The notes: generated by a model from the letters alone, not told the origin. 64,000 bases of DNA from Ga0077555 sp031367895 (GCA_031367895.1 JANLQP010000093.1:16702-80701), one strand, 5' to 3'. Counted from the stretch's first letter, positions 51,595 through 61,182 are shown. A program made the numbers and translations.

Positions 51595-51746
51595 GCATGC
51601 TTTTGTTAGTACCGTCTGGCCGGCCCTTGCCTGGGGCCGCCAACGCTGCTGCAATATCGTCCGGCGTCGGCTTCGCATTTCGTATGGCCGGTGAGATACA
51701 GTCTGCAGTTCACAACAGGGGCCCCGATCCTGGGGCGGGGGACACA

Positions 51747-52697
51747 ATGGCAAACATCGCCATAACAGACGACTTCCAGAAAGTGGCGCTGACGATGGCC
51801 GACTGGTCGGGCCTGCAAAAAGCCCACAGCATCACGGTTTTCGACAAGCCGATGCTGACCCAGGACGAGGTGGCGCGCGCGCTGCAACCGTTCGAGATCG
51901 TCGGCATCATGCGTGAGCGCACCGCGTTTCCGCGCGCGCTGTTCGAGAAGCTGCCGAACATGAAGCTGCTGGTGACGACCGGGCTGCGCAACGCCTCGGT
52001 GGACGTCAAGGCGGCGAACGAACACGGCATCACGGTCTGCGCCGCGCCCGGTGGCGGGCCCGCAACGTCGGAACTCGCCATGGCGCTGATGCTTGGCCTG
52101 GCGCGCAATTTCCACGTCGAGCTCGCCAACGTGCGTGAAGGCCGCTGGCAGACGACGCTCGGCGTCGACTTGCGCGGCAAGACGCTGGCGCTGCTCGGCC
52201 TTGGCAAGCTCGGCTCGGAACTGGCGACCTTCGCCAAGGCGTTCCAGATGAAGCTGATCGCCTGGAGCCAGAATCTCACCGCCGAAGATGCCGCCGCGAA
52301 AGGCGTCGAGCGCGTCGAGAAGGACGAGCTGTTCCGCCGCGCCGATTTCATCTCGGTGCATCTGGTGTTGTCTGATCGCTCACGTGGCCTCGTCGGTGCG
52401 CGCGAAATCGGACTGATGAAGCCCACCGCCTTCCTCATCAACACGTCGCGTGGGCCGATCATCGATGCGAATGCGCTGGCCGAAGCGTTGAAGGCTGGCC
52501 GCATCCGTGGCGCGGCACTCGATGTTTACGACCATGAGCCGCTGCCGCCCGACCATCCGATCCGACGCGAACCGCGCGCGTTGCTCACCCCGCACATCGG
52601 CTACGTGACGGAAGAAGGTTACCGGCAATTCTTCGTCAGCATGGTCGCCGCGATCGAGGGGTTCTTGGCAGGCAAGCCAGTGCGCGTGATTGCGTAG
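51747..52697 (+). CDS. D-2-hydroxyacid dehydrogenase family protein
   Basis: A 316-residue NAD(P)-dependent dehydrogenase similar to phosphoglycerate and hydroxypyruvate dehydrogenases. The nucleotide fold shows LRGKTLALLGLGKLGSELA. The catalytic Arg is in LINTSRGPIIDANAL, a Glu in DVYDHEPLPPDHP, and the His in LLTPHIGYVTEE. ANEHGITVCAAPGGGPATSE is the typical first-domain end. The ATG at 51747 follows a G-rich ribosome site. Coming after the MmgE/PrpD/TcuA cluster it may share that pathway, but the 450 bases and the toxin-antitoxin genes between them make this uncertain. Confidence 0.9.
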   Translation: MANIAITDDFQKVALTMADWSGLQKAHSITVFDKPMLTQDEVARALQPFEIVGIMRERTAFPRALFEKLPNMKLLVTTGLRNASVDVKAANEHGITVCAAPGGGPATSELAMALMLGLARNFHVELANVREGRWQTTLGVDLRGKTLALLGLGKLGSELATFAKAFQMKLIAWSQNLTAEDAAAKGVERVEKDELFRRADFISVHLVLSDRSRGLVGAREIGLMKPTAFLINTSRGPIIDANALAEALKAGRIRGAALDVYDHEPLPPDHPIRREPRALLTPHIGYVTEEGYRQFFVSMVAAIEGFLAGKPVRVIA

Positions 52698-52707
52698 GGT
52701 TTTGTAG

Positions 52708-52743
52708 GGTGCAATAGCCCCTACTTGAGGGGCGTCTTGCACC
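52708..52743. terminator. Candidate hairpin terminator between convergent genes
   Basis: Nested stems: arms GGTGCAA (52708-52714) and TTGCACC (52737-52743) enclose CCCCT/AGGGG (52718-52732). It lies between the convergent dehydrogenase and stress-protein-like genes and may end both transcripts. It lacks a U-tract. A further inverted copy of GGTGCAATAG occurs at 52809-52818 as CTATTGCACC. Confidence 0.45.
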
Positions 52744-52834
52744 AATGCAGTCTCCAATTGGCGACGGTTCGGTGCTATTGTGCAAATACGGCGGCAAGTG
52801 CAGACCGCCTATTGCACCTTATGCGAGTCTCCCC

Positions 52835-53716
52835 TCAACGCATCAGGAACAGAGGGCACTCGAGCGTCTGCACGAGATGGTCGAGGCTGCCTTCGCGTGG
52901 CACGAGCAGGCCGCCGAAGCGCGCCAGAATGAAGCCGCCGTGCAAGCGGCGCATGCGCTCGGCAAGATCGATCGCGGCGCCCTGCGGAACGTTGACACGC
53001 GTGATCGTCGCCAGCGGCTTGTCGCCGAGGACGAGGCGGGCCTGACCTTCCATCTCCATCGTGTCGTCGTCCCGCGCGCCGACCAGCAACAACAGCAGGG
53101 TTTCGGTGCCCAAGCTTTCGCTGCCGGTCACAGCCATCAGGCGTTCGGCGGTGCGCAGCATTGGTTCCAGATGCGCGATATCCTCGACCGCGGCGATGAC
53201 CGGCCCCGATGTGCGCTTTGCATTGGGGCCGACGACGACGACGCCGGTGGTCTCGACGACGGAGGCAAACAGCCGGTGCAACATGGCGGGGCTGGCTGCC
53301 GAGATCGGCTCGGCCAGCGCCACCACGTTCCACGGCCCGCACTCGGCGCACGCGCGCGCCACCGCCGTGACCGGCTCATCGCGGATGACGGTTGCGCGCA
53401 GCGGAATCTCGGCCCTTTGCGCCAGTGCGCTGATCGTGCGCTGGAACGCCGCCGCGACATGCCGCATATCGGCGGCAATGCTTTCGGCTGAGAGCGCACT
53501 GGACCGGCGTCCAGAGAACGAGATCTCGCGCGCGAACGGGAAACTGGCGAGTTCAAACAGCGCCAGATCCTCGACGAACAGGCTTTCGATCTCGGACTGG
53601 AACGCCTGCGCCACGCACATCGCCGCCTGCAAGGCGATCGGGTGCGGGGTGTCGTGCGTCAACCGGAGAACCACGCGGCCGCGCTGTTCGCCGGCCGCTG
53701 CCACATGCGCAATCAT
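52835..53716 (-). CDS. Universal-stress-protein-like protein cotranscribed with Lon-like protease
   Basis: A 293-residue cytoplasmic protein with no signal peptide. It opens VVLRLTHDTPHPIALQAAMC and contains a strand-helix region (QSEIESLFVEDLALFELASF) reminiscent of UspA-type folds. A second half follows with VVVVGPNAKRTSGPVIAAVED and LLLLLVGARDDD. The canonical UspA ATP-binding GxxGxxxx(S/T) loop is not evident. Its start overlaps the stop of the upstream Lon-like gene by 4 bases (ATGA), so the two products are made together. Family assignment is tentative. Confidence 0.65.
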   Translation of the reverse strand: MIAHVAAAGEQRGRVVLRLTHDTPHPIALQAAMCVAQAFQSEIESLFVEDLALFELASFPFAREISFSGRRSSALSAESIAADMRHVAAAFQRTISALAQRAEIPLRATVIRDEPVTAVARACAECGPWNVVALAEPISAASPAMLHRLFASVVETTGVVVVGPNAKRTSGPVIAAVEDIAHLEPMLRTAERLMAVTGSESLGTETLLLLLVGARDDDTMEMEGQARLVLGDKPLATITRVNVPQGAAIDLAERMRRLHGGFILARFGGLLVPREGSLDHLVQTLECPLFLMR

Positions 53717-56211
53717 GAGACGTCCCGATCGTTACCGCTGAAACCGCCCTTGCCGCCGAACGCGCGGGCGCGCTCGGCGAAGATGCGCAGCTTGTCCTCG
53801 ACCAGCCGATTGATGGTGCCCGCCGGGAACCGTCCTTCGGGGCCGCGGTCACCGGCCTTGACGCCGGTCAGGATCTCGATGCCCTGGTCGATCGTCTCGA
53901 CAGCGTGCACCGCGAACGTGCCGGCCTTCACCGCATCGATGATGTCCTCGCGCAACATCAGGTGCTGCACGTTGGACTTCGGGATCAGCACGCCCTGTTC
54001 GCCGGTCAGGCCACGCGCGCGGCAGGCATCGAAGAAGCCCTCGATCTTGTGGTTGGCGCCGCCGATTGCTTGCACCTGGCCGAGCTGATTGACCGAACCC
54101 GTCACGGCGAAGCCTTGCCGGATTGGCACATCGGAGAGCGCCGAAAGCAACGCGTAGAGTTCCGTCGATGAAGCGCTGTCGCCGTCGACGCCGCCATAGG
54201 ACTGCTCGAACACCAGCGTTGCGCCCATGGCGAGCGGCACTTCCTGCGCGAACATCGAGGCGAGATAGCTCCACAGGATCATCACGCCCTTGGAATGCAA
54301 GGGGCCACCGAGTTCCACCTCCCGCTCGATGTCGGTGACGCGGCCGGAGCCCATGCGTACGCGCGCGGTGATGCGCGACGGCTTGCCGAACGCGAAGTTG
54401 CCGAGCTGAAGCACCGAGAGGCCGTTGATCTGGCCGACCTTGGCGCCCGAAACGTCGAGCAGCACGATCTCGCGGTCGATCATCTCCTGCGCGCGGTCGC
54501 GGAGCCGATCGGAGCGCCGGATCTGTTCGTCGATGGCGCGGGCGACATCCTCACGCTTGATCACGTCGTGCTTGGCTTCGCTCGCCCAATAGTCCGCCTC
54601 GCGCACGAGGTCGGCGATGCGGCCAATCTCGATCGAGAGTTTTTCGCGGTCGTCGGCGAGGCGGGCGCCTTCGTCGATGATGCGGGCGACGGCACCGGCG
54701 TCAGCGGGCTTCAGCTTGTGCTCCCGCGTGATCGAGGCGATCAGGCGCGCATAGGAACGGTCGTTCTCGGCCGAGCGGGCAATGGTGTCGTCGAAGTCCG
54801 CCTGCACTTTGAAGAGGCCAGCGAAGTCCGGATCATGCTGACTGAGCAAATAATACAGCTCTCGGTCGCCGAACAGCACCACTTTCACCTCGAGCGGGAT
54901 CGGCTCCGGATCGAGCGTCTGTGTCGACATCAGGCCGGCCATCTCGGAGGGCTGCTCGATGCGGATCTCACGGCCCTTCAGCGTGCGCTTCAAGGCTTCC
55001 CATGCGAACGGCGACAGCAAAAGTTTCCGCGCGTCGACCAGCAGATAGCCGCCGTTTGCCATATGCAGGGCGCCCGGCTTGATCAGCAGGAAATCCGTGA
55101 CGAGCGCACCCATCTGCGCGATGTGCTCGATGCGGCCGATGACGTTGCCGAAGTTGGGATTGGTTTCCTCGTGGATCGGCGCGCCGCTCGAGGCCTCACC
55201 GTTGCCGACCATGACGTTGACCATGTAGCGGCGGAAGCGGACATCGCGGGCGGTGTCGGCCGGCTGTTTGACGACCTCGCTTTCTTCCCCGCTCGGCGCG
55301 AGGAAGAGACCAGCGTTGCGCACGAGATCCTGGCCGGCTTGTTCGAGGAATTCGAGGACGGCTTTTTCGCCGGTGAACGCTTCCGCGACGTCGTCCAAGG
55401 CAGCCGTGACGGCATGCGATGCGATCTCGGCGTTGAGCTCGGTCGTTCGGCTGCGGCGGCGCTTATCGGACTTGGGCAGCGTCTCGAGGATCTGCTCCAG
55501 CTCTTTCTGCAGCGACTCGATGCGGGCTTCGACCTCCTTGCGCATCGTCTCGGGCAAGGTGTTGAACACCTCGGGCTTCACCACCTTGCCCTCGTGCATG
55601 GGGGCCATCGCGAAGCCGGTCGGCGTCCGCAACACAGCGATGTTCTGTTCGAGCGCGCGCTTGTTGAGTGCCTCGAACGCCGTCTCCTGGCCGGCACGGA
55701 ACTCCTCGTCGATCGAGCGGCGGCGGGCCTGATATTCGTCGCCTTCGAACATGGCGGGCAACGTCAGGCGCAATTCGTCGATCGCGGCAACCATCGCTTT
55801 GGCGAATGGCCGCGCCCGGCCGGAGGGCAGTTTCAGCGCGCGCGGCCGGTTCGGATTGTCGAAGTTGTTGACGTAGACCCAGTCGGCAGGTGCCGGCGCG
55901 TCCATCGCTTTCTTATCCAGGTACTGCTTTACTGCGGTACGCTTGCCGGAAGCGGCCGGACCCAAAACGAACAGGTTGAAATCGTGCGCCTTGAAGTTGG
56001 TGCCGAACTGGATCGCCTTCAGCGCGCGGTCCTGGCCGATCAGGCCTGAAATCGGCTCCAGATCGGCCGTCGTCGTGAAGCCGAGACCAGCCGGGTCGAC
56101 CATGCGGCGCAGATCTGCGACCGGCAGTGGCACCGGTTTGTCGGCCTGCGAGGTGGCGACCATTGCATCGAGGCGGGCGGGTTTGTCAGGTTGGTTTCGC
56201 TTGAAAATCAT
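53713..56211 (-). CDS. Lon-like ATP-dependent protease (AAA-type, LonB/LonC-related)
   Basis: An 832-residue protease distinct from housekeeping Lon. The N-terminal part has an AAA domain with Walker A GPAASGKRT (84-92) interrupted by a long coiled-coil insertion (about 190-270). The segment ALHMANGGYLLVDARKLLL is the Walker B-like region. The C-terminal Lon protease domain has the catalytic Ser in GDSASSTE (about 679) and Lys in GGANHKIEGFF (about 722), 43 residues apart as in Lon. Substrates are unknown. The ATG at 56211 (MIFKRN) is favoured; the frame extends to 56256. The following stress-protein-like gene overlaps by 4 bases. Confidence 0.9.
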   Translation of the reverse strand: MIFKRNQPDKPARLDAMVATSQADKPVPLPVADLRRMVDPAGLGFTTTADLEPISGLIGQDRALKAIQFGTNFKAHDFNLFVLGPAASGKRTAVKQYLDKKAMDAPAPADWVYVNNFDNPNRPRALKLPSGRARPFAKAMVAAIDELRLTLPAMFEGDEYQARRRSIDEEFRAGQETAFEALNKRALEQNIAVLRTPTGFAMAPMHEGKVVKPEVFNTLPETMRKEVEARIESLQKELEQILETLPKSDKRRRSRTTELNAEIASHAVTAALDDVAEAFTGEKAVLEFLEQAGQDLVRNAGLFLAPSGEESEVVKQPADTARDVRFRRYMVNVMVGNGEASSGAPIHEETNPNFGNVIGRIEHIAQMGALVTDFLLIKPGALHMANGGYLLVDARKLLLSPFAWEALKRTLKGREIRIEQPSEMAGLMSTQTLDPEPIPLEVKVVLFGDRELYYLLSQHDPDFAGLFKVQADFDDTIARSAENDRSYARLIASITREHKLKPADAGAVARIIDEGARLADDREKLSIEIGRIADLVREADYWASEAKHDVIKREDVARAIDEQIRRSDRLRDRAQEMIDREIVLLDVSGAKVGQINGLSVLQLGNFAFGKPSRITARVRMGSGRVTDIEREVELGGPLHSKGVMILWSYLASMFAQEVPLAMGATLVFEQSYGGVDGDSASSTELYALLSALSDVPIRQGFAVTGSVNQLGQVQAIGGANHKIEGFFDACRARGLTGEQGVLIPKSNVQHLMLREDIIDAVKAGTFAVHAVETIDQGIEILTGVKAGDRGPEGRFPAGTINRLVEDKLRIFAERARAFGGKGGFSGNDRDVS

Positions 56212-56402
56212 TGCTCCCCACGGGTCAGCAGGCTGCGATTGTCGTCCGAAGCTCAAATATGCGCCTAAGAAAACGGCAGCCCTTGAGTTGCGTCAACAGG
56301 TGTCGCAATTGCGAACGGGGACACTAGACAGATAGGCTCCGGCGCCCGACTATCGTATCAGAGTTACAGGTGGCGCGGGTGCGCTTAGTGGGGAGAAGAC
56401 TT

Positions 56403-57269
56403 ATGAAATTCATGATGTTCGAGAAGGGCCGGGGCGCTGCGCTCGGCCTCGTCGTCGGCGGGACCGTGATCGATCTTGGCGCTGCCGACGTCAGCCTGCC
56501 GAAAAACTTGAAATCTCTGATTACGGCCGGTCCCGCAGCACTCACCGCCGTCAATGCCGTCGCTGCCAAGGCGCCGGCCACAGCCAAGCTGGCACTCGCC
56601 AGCGTTAAGCCGGCGCTGCCGATCGCGGAACCCGGGAAATTCATCTGCGTCGGCCTCAACTACCTCGAGCATGCCAAAGAAGGCGGCCACGCCCCACCGA
56701 CCTACCCGTCGTTCTTTCCGCGGTTCAATACGTCGCTGGTGGCGGCCGGCGGCAAAGTCATCCGTCCGAAATGCTCGACCCAGCTCGATTACGAATGCGA
56801 ATTAACAATCGTCATCGGCAAGGGCGGCCGGCACATCCCGGAGGCGAAAGCCCTGGAACACGTGTTCGGCTACACGCTTTTCAACGACGTCTCGGTGCGC
56901 GATTTCCAGCGCAAGACGACGCAATGGACGGCGGGCAAGAATTTCGACGGCACGGGTCCGCTCGGTCCCATTGTTGTGACCGCGGACGAGTTGCCGCCGG
57001 GCGCATCGGGCCTCAACATCATGACCCGCGTCAACGGCGAGACGATGCAGTCCTCGAACACCTCCGACATGATCTTTTCGACGGCACGTTGCGTCGCAAT
57101 CCTGTCCGAGATCATGACCTTGGAGCCGGGCGACCTGATCGCCACCGGCACGCCGTCGGGCGTCGCGCATGCCCGCAAGCCGCCCACCTGGATGAAGGCC
57201 GGCGACACGGTCGAGGTGGAGGTCGAAAAGATCGGCATCCTGGCGAACCCGATCGTCGACGAGGTTTGA
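56403..57269 (+). CDS. Fumarylacetoacetate hydrolase family protein
   Basis: A 288-residue enzyme of the FAH superfamily, whose members cleave C-C bonds in acylpyruvates or isomerise/decarboxylate catechol-derived diacids. The metal-binding Glu pair appears in LDYECELTIVIGKGG and the Asp in FNDVSVRDFQ. Other blocks are FICVGLNYLEHAKEGG, KNFDGTGPLGPIVV and LEPGDLIATGTPSGVAHAR. The ATG at 56403 has GGAGA eight bases upstream. It is divergent from the Lon-like gene. The substrate cannot be set without neighbours of a defined pathway. Confidence 0.9.
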   Translation: MKFMMFEKGRGAALGLVVGGTVIDLGAADVSLPKNLKSLITAGPAALTAVNAVAAKAPATAKLALASVKPALPIAEPGKFICVGLNYLEHAKEGGHAPPTYPSFFPRFNTSLVAAGGKVIRPKCSTQLDYECELTIVIGKGGRHIPEAKALEHVFGYTLFNDVSVRDFQRKTTQWTAGKNFDGTGPLGPIVVTADELPPGASGLNIMTRVNGETMQSSNTSDMIFSTARCVAILSEIMTLEPGDLIATGTPSGVAHARKPPTWMKAGDTVEVEVEKIGILANPIVDEV

Positions 57270-57514
57270 GGGGGTGGAAGGGGGTCTGACCCCGATACGG
57301 GCGCTTGAGGGGCGACAACGCCGCGGTGTCCACAATTCCGCCCTGATGCGGCCAATTGGCTGCCGCTCTCGCGGAGCTATTGTCGGGGGCGTAAAACGAG
57401 TTGACGAGAGCCTAGTCATAGCCCGCCGTTAACTCTATTTTAACCGAAACGAATCGAGATGCTCTCAACGTGCACTCAGGGGCACTGTGTCGCTCGTTGA
57501 ACATCCTGGGGAAC

Positions 57515-58486
57515 ATGACGAAACGTTTGGTAATGATCGTGACGGCCGTCTCCGTGGTGTGCGCCTTGGCCGCGTGCAGCACGCCAGAGATCACGCCGCC
57601 GCATATGCAGCCCTTGTCGAAGGACGCGATGATGCTCCTCGGCAAGAAGGGCATGGACGTGCAAGCGCCGATCTTCGTTCGGATCTTCAAGGAAGAATCC
57701 GAGCTCGAGATCTGGAAGCTGCGCGACGACGGCCGCTACCACCACTTCAAGACCTATCCGATCTGTACCTGGTCGGGCGATCTCGGCCCGAAGTTGCAGG
57801 CTGGCGACAAGCAGGCGCCGGAAGGCTTCTATGAGATCCATAAGCGCCAGATGAATCCGAACTCCAGCTTCCATCTGGCGTTCAACATCGGCTATCCCAA
57901 CGCTTTCGACAAATCGCATGGCCGCACCGGTAGCGCCTTGATGGTGCATGGAAAATGCAAATCCGCTGGCTGCTACGCGATGACCGATGCGCTGATCGAG
58001 GAGATCTATGCGCTGGCCCGCGACCAATACACCGGCGTCAGAGAAAGCTTCCCCGTGCACGCGTTCCCGTTCCGCATGACGGATGAGAACATGGCGCGCT
58101 TCAAGGGCCACCAGTGGTACCCGTTCTGGGCCAGTCTCAAGGAGGGCCATGACGCCTTCGAGACCTCGCGGCAGGTGCCGACGGTGACGATTTGCGACAA
58201 GCGCTACCACGTCAACGTCAAGCCGGTGCAGAGCACGCCGGCGGCGATTCAGCCGGAGGCGCGTTGCCCGAAATTCGAGCGTATCGTGGTAGAGCCGTTC
58301 ACGCCGCCTGTGACCAAGGGCCAAGCGGCGGATGCCCAGATCACGGCGCCCGGCCAGAAGTTGCGCGCATTGGCGACGAACCGGCCGATAACGCCTGCGT
58401 CCGGTGAGGTTGCCGGCGTGCTTTCTGGCCTCACGACGGGGCAACAGTCAGGGACGACGACACTCGGGTTTGGCGCGGCGCATTGA
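57515..58486 (+). CDS. L,D-transpeptidase family lipoprotein (YafK/DpaA-like), paralogue 1
   Basis: A 323-residue exported protein with lipobox LAAC (Cys 21), so probably membrane anchored by lipid. The YkuD-type catalytic domain spans about 45-250: it begins PIFVRIFKEESELEIWK and reaches the active-site block VHGKCKSAGCYAMTD, with its catalytic Cys. FHLAFNIGYPNAFDK and FPFRMTDENM are shared with the next gene. The family forms or removes L,D cross-links between peptidoglycan and envelope proteins; YafK (DpaA) cleaves the Lpp link. The C-terminal 70 residues are Pro/Ala-rich. The ATG at 57515 begins the signal peptide. Confidence 0.87.
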   Translation: MTKRLVMIVTAVSVVCALAACSTPEITPPHMQPLSKDAMMLLGKKGMDVQAPIFVRIFKEESELEIWKLRDDGRYHHFKTYPICTWSGDLGPKLQAGDKQAPEGFYEIHKRQMNPNSSFHLAFNIGYPNAFDKSHGRTGSALMVHGKCKSAGCYAMTDALIEEIYALARDQYTGVRESFPVHAFPFRMTDENMARFKGHQWYPFWASLKEGHDAFETSRQVPTVTICDKRYHVNVKPVQSTPAAIQPEARCPKFERIVVEPFTPPVTKGQAADAQITAPGQKLRALATNRPITPASGEVAGVLSGLTTGQQSGTTTLGFGAAH

Positions 58487-58645
58487 CCTTTTTCCTGATT
58501 TCGTGTTGCAAAGGCGCCGCACTGACTTGAACCTCGCTCGCTTCCGGGCTACCCAAACGTGCACAGAGTTGCTTAGCCCGCGAAATGGCGCGCCTTGGTG
58601 ACTTCAATGCTCGGGGACAATCGCGTCGGTGGGGCGTCTGGTCGA

Positions 58646-59770
58646 ATGCGTCGCAGGACTTCGGGAACGTGGTTCGCTCAGGGCACCGCAATAGCGGCAT
58701 GCCTGCTGGCGCTTGCGACCGGTGCCGCGCACGCCATCGATATCGAACTGCTGGATGTCGCAGCCGACCGGGTGGAGCGGCAACGCGCCTACCATCGTGG
58801 CCAGATGCCACTTCCCGAAACGCCGGATCTGGCGCGCCTCGACGAGCGCCTGGCGGCCAAGGGCCTCGCCAAAGGCCGGCCGTTGTTCATCCGGATTTTC
58901 AAGGCTACCTCCGAGCTCGAGATCTGGATGCAGCCCGAGAAGAACAGCGCGTTCGTCCTGCTCGACACTTATCCGATCTGCCATTGGACCGGCACACTCG
59001 GCCCGAAGCTGCGTGAAGGCGACCGCCAGAGTCCGGAAGGCTTCTACAGCGTGCAGAACCGGCAGTTGCGTCTGGTTGGGCGCTGGCAGAAGGCCTTCAA
59101 CATCGGTTTTCCCAATACCCACGATCAGCTGAATAAACGGACGGGCTCCAACATTCTCGTGCACGGCGGCTGTTCGTCGGTCGGCTGCTTCGCCATGACG
59201 GAGCAGGTGCAGGAGGAGATCTTTACGCTGGCGAAGGCCGCTGTTGCCGGTGGACAGGAACGGTTTCACGTCCACATTTTCCCATTCCGCATGACCGATG
59301 AGAGCCTGGCCGAACAAAAGGGCCATGCCTGGGCCGGTTTCTGGAGCGATCTCAAAGCCGGCTACGACAGCTTCGAGCGCACGAAATTCCCGCCGAAGGT
59401 GGCGATCTGCGAGCAGCGTTATCTCGTGCATGACGGCGACGCCGCGGACGTGCGCGAGGCCAAACCCATGAGCATCCTGCGGCCAGTGTCGAGTGCGGTT
59501 GCGGCAGACGTCACTGGCCCGGTTTGCCGCAGCGATCCACAGCGTCAGGCGGTGCAGACCGCGGCCGTCACGAAGGCGGATCTGGACGAGAGCGAGCCAG
59601 ACGCGAAGCCGGTGCGCCGGCGCCCGGCACCGTCCGCGATCCGGCGTGGTGCCACCGGCCCGATCGAGAAACTCGAGGCTCCGATACCGGTCGCTGTTAC
59701 GCCGCCGAACGGCTTCGGCCCCGTCACCGGCAAGAGCGACATCGTCGGCCCGACATTATCCGGCGATTGA
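58646..59770 (+). CDS. L,D-transpeptidase family protein (YafK/DpaA-like), paralogue 2
   Basis: A 374-residue paralogue of the preceding gene. Instead of a lipobox it has an ordinary signal peptide (TAIAACLLALATGAAHA), so it should be soluble in the periplasm. The domain repeats the first copy's blocks: LFIRIFKATSELEIWM, AFNIGFPNTHDQLNK, the catalytic VHGGCSSVGCFAMTE and FPFRMTDESLAEQKGHAW. A basic, Pro-rich C-terminal tail of about 120 residues contains RRRPAPSAIRR. Starts at 58595 (TTG), 58607 and 58646 are in frame; the last gives the most compact signal. The two genes are 160 bases apart and probably arose by duplication. Confidence 0.87.
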   Translation: MRRRTSGTWFAQGTAIAACLLALATGAAHAIDIELLDVAADRVERQRAYHRGQMPLPETPDLARLDERLAAKGLAKGRPLFIRIFKATSELEIWMQPEKNSAFVLLDTYPICHWTGTLGPKLREGDRQSPEGFYSVQNRQLRLVGRWQKAFNIGFPNTHDQLNKRTGSNILVHGGCSSVGCFAMTEQVQEEIFTLAKAAVAGGQERFHVHIFPFRMTDESLAEQKGHAWAGFWSDLKAGYDSFERTKFPPKVAICEQRYLVHDGDAADVREAKPMSILRPVSSAVAADVTGPVCRSDPQRQAVQTAAVTKADLDESEPDAKPVRRRPAPSAIRRGATGPIEKLEAPIPVAVTPPNGFGPVTGKSDIVGPTLSGD

Positions 59771-59939
59771 CGCGAACCGCCGTGCGTCTCGACCATTCCC
59801 AAGCCGCCGTTTCCGGTGTACCGCACGGCAGACTGCTGCATGCTGTCGCACGACACTGTCTCGCGCCGGGGGCCGCGCCGGGGCTCCCCGAGGCGGTTGT
59901 CGTGCCGACGCCCACACTAACCATTAAGGACCGCGGCAC

Positions 59940-60347
59940 ATGACAAAGCCCATTCTCCTCGTGGTGGCGGCGGCGCTGGTCGACGTCGACAATCGTGTCC
60001 TCATCGCGCAGCGCCCGCCGGGCAAGTCGCTGGCGGGGCTCTGGGAGTTTCCAGGCGGCAAGCTCGACGACGGCGAAGTACCGGAGCAGGCACTGGTACG
60101 GGAACTGCGCGAGGAACTGGGGATCGAGGTTTGCGACACCTGTCTCGCGCCGTTCACATTCGCCAGCCACACGTACGAAAAGTTCCACTTGCTGATGCCA
60201 CTCTATCTCTGCCGCAACTGGCAGGGCGAGATTGCGCCACGCGAAGGCCAGACGTTGAAATGGGTGCGCGCCAGCCGTATCGGCGACTATCCGATGCCGC
60301 CCGCCGACATTCCGCTGATCCCGATGCTGCGTGATCTGCTCGGGTGA
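59940..60347 (+). CDS. mutT: 8-oxo-dGTP diphosphatase MutT
   Basis: Nudix hydrolase that removes oxidised dGTP from the nucleotide pool, 135 residues. The full Nudix box GX5EX7REXXEEXG is present from the start of GGKLDDGEVPEQALVRELRE, followed by ELGIEV (about 38-60). LIAQRPPGKSLAGLWEFPGG before it and FASHTYEKFHLLMPLYLC after it are typical of MutT proper. AAGGAC lies nine bases before the ATG. The Nudix box alone cannot exclude a different substrate, but the length and flanking blocks favour MutT. Confidence 0.92.
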   Translation: MTKPILLVVAAALVDVDNRVLIAQRPPGKSLAGLWEFPGGKLDDGEVPEQALVRELREELGIEVCDTCLAPFTFASHTYEKFHLLMPLYLCRNWQGEIAPREGQTLKWVRASRIGDYPMPPADIPLIPMLRDLLG

Positions 60348-60423
60348 GGACGGAGTTTAATTCGCTGGCCAGGACATCGGTCGCGGCCGCACAATCGATT
60401 GACCGAATAGCAAAGGGCAACAC

Positions 60424-61182
60424 ATGCGCGCGACATTGAAGGGCAAGGCGGGCATCGTCACCGGCGGCGGACACGGCATCGGCGGCGCCATTGCCGACCG
60501 CCTGGCTGAGGAGGGCGTGCATGTGCTCGTCTGCGACATCCGCCGCGAGCGGGCCGACGCCAAGGCCGCCGAGATCGTCGCCAAGGGTGGCAAGGCGCAG
60601 GGCTGCGCCGCCGACGTGCGTGTGCGCTCCGACGTCGAGCGCGCGGTCGGGCAAGCCGTCCACGGCCTCGGACGCCTCGACATCCTGGTCAATGCCGCGG
60701 GTCTCATGGACCGCGCCAAGTTCCTCGACATGGACGACGAACTCTGGCGGCGCGTCATCGACACCAACCTCTACGGCACATTCATTTTCTGCCAGACGGC
60801 GGCGAAGGAAATGATCGCGGCGAAGCGCGGCGGCGCCATCGTCAACATCGCGTCGGGCTCAGGGATTCTCGGTGGCCAGGGCCGCGCGGCCTATGGTGCC
60901 AGCAAGGCTGGCGTCATCAACCTGACGCAGACGATGGCGATCGAATTGGCTCAGCACAACATCCGCGTCAATGCGATTGCGCCGGGCCCCGTGAAGACGC
61001 GGGCGGAGCAGGGCGCCACGATCGGTCCGAGTGTCGCGGCACGCATGCCGATGAAGAGGTTCGGCCGCCCGGAGGAGATCGCCGCCATGGCCGCGTTTCT
61101 CGCCTCCGACGAAGCAAGTTTTACAACGGGCCACACGCTGGCAGCCGACGGCGGGTTCACGATCGCGGGGATATTGGAGTAA
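60424..61182 (+). CDS. SDR family oxidoreductase
   Basis: A 252-residue NAD(P)-dependent short-chain dehydrogenase with the cofactor motif TGGGHGIG (14-21), the NAAG motif, the catalytic Ser in NIASGSG and YGASK. The C-terminus (GHTLAADGGFTI) is standard for the FabG-like classical subfamily. An Asp after the second strand (LVCDIRRE) favours NAD over NADP. It follows mutT by 76 bases; no functional link is evident. The substrate is unknown. Confidence 0.92.
   Translation: MRATLKGKAGIVTGGGHGIGGAIADRLAEEGVHVLVCDIRRERADAKAAEIVAKGGKAQGCAADVRVRSDVERAVGQAVHGLGRLDILVNAAGLMDRAKFLDMDDELWRRVIDTNLYGTFIFCQTAAKEMIAAKRGGAIVNIASGSGILGGQGRAAYGASKAGVINLTQTMAIELAQHNIRVNAIAPGPVKTRAEQGATIGPSVAARMPMKRFGRPEEIAAMAAFLASDEASFTTGHTLAADGGFTIAGILE

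Noticed and set aside
54295..56049. 584-codon plus-strand frame opposite the Lon-like gene
   Set aside because: Antisense shadow of a confidently assigned protease gene.
57281..57293. Short palindrome GGGGTCTGACCCC after the FAH-family gene
   Set aside because: A 13-base palindrome with at most a three-base loop is too short to call a terminator or operator on its own.
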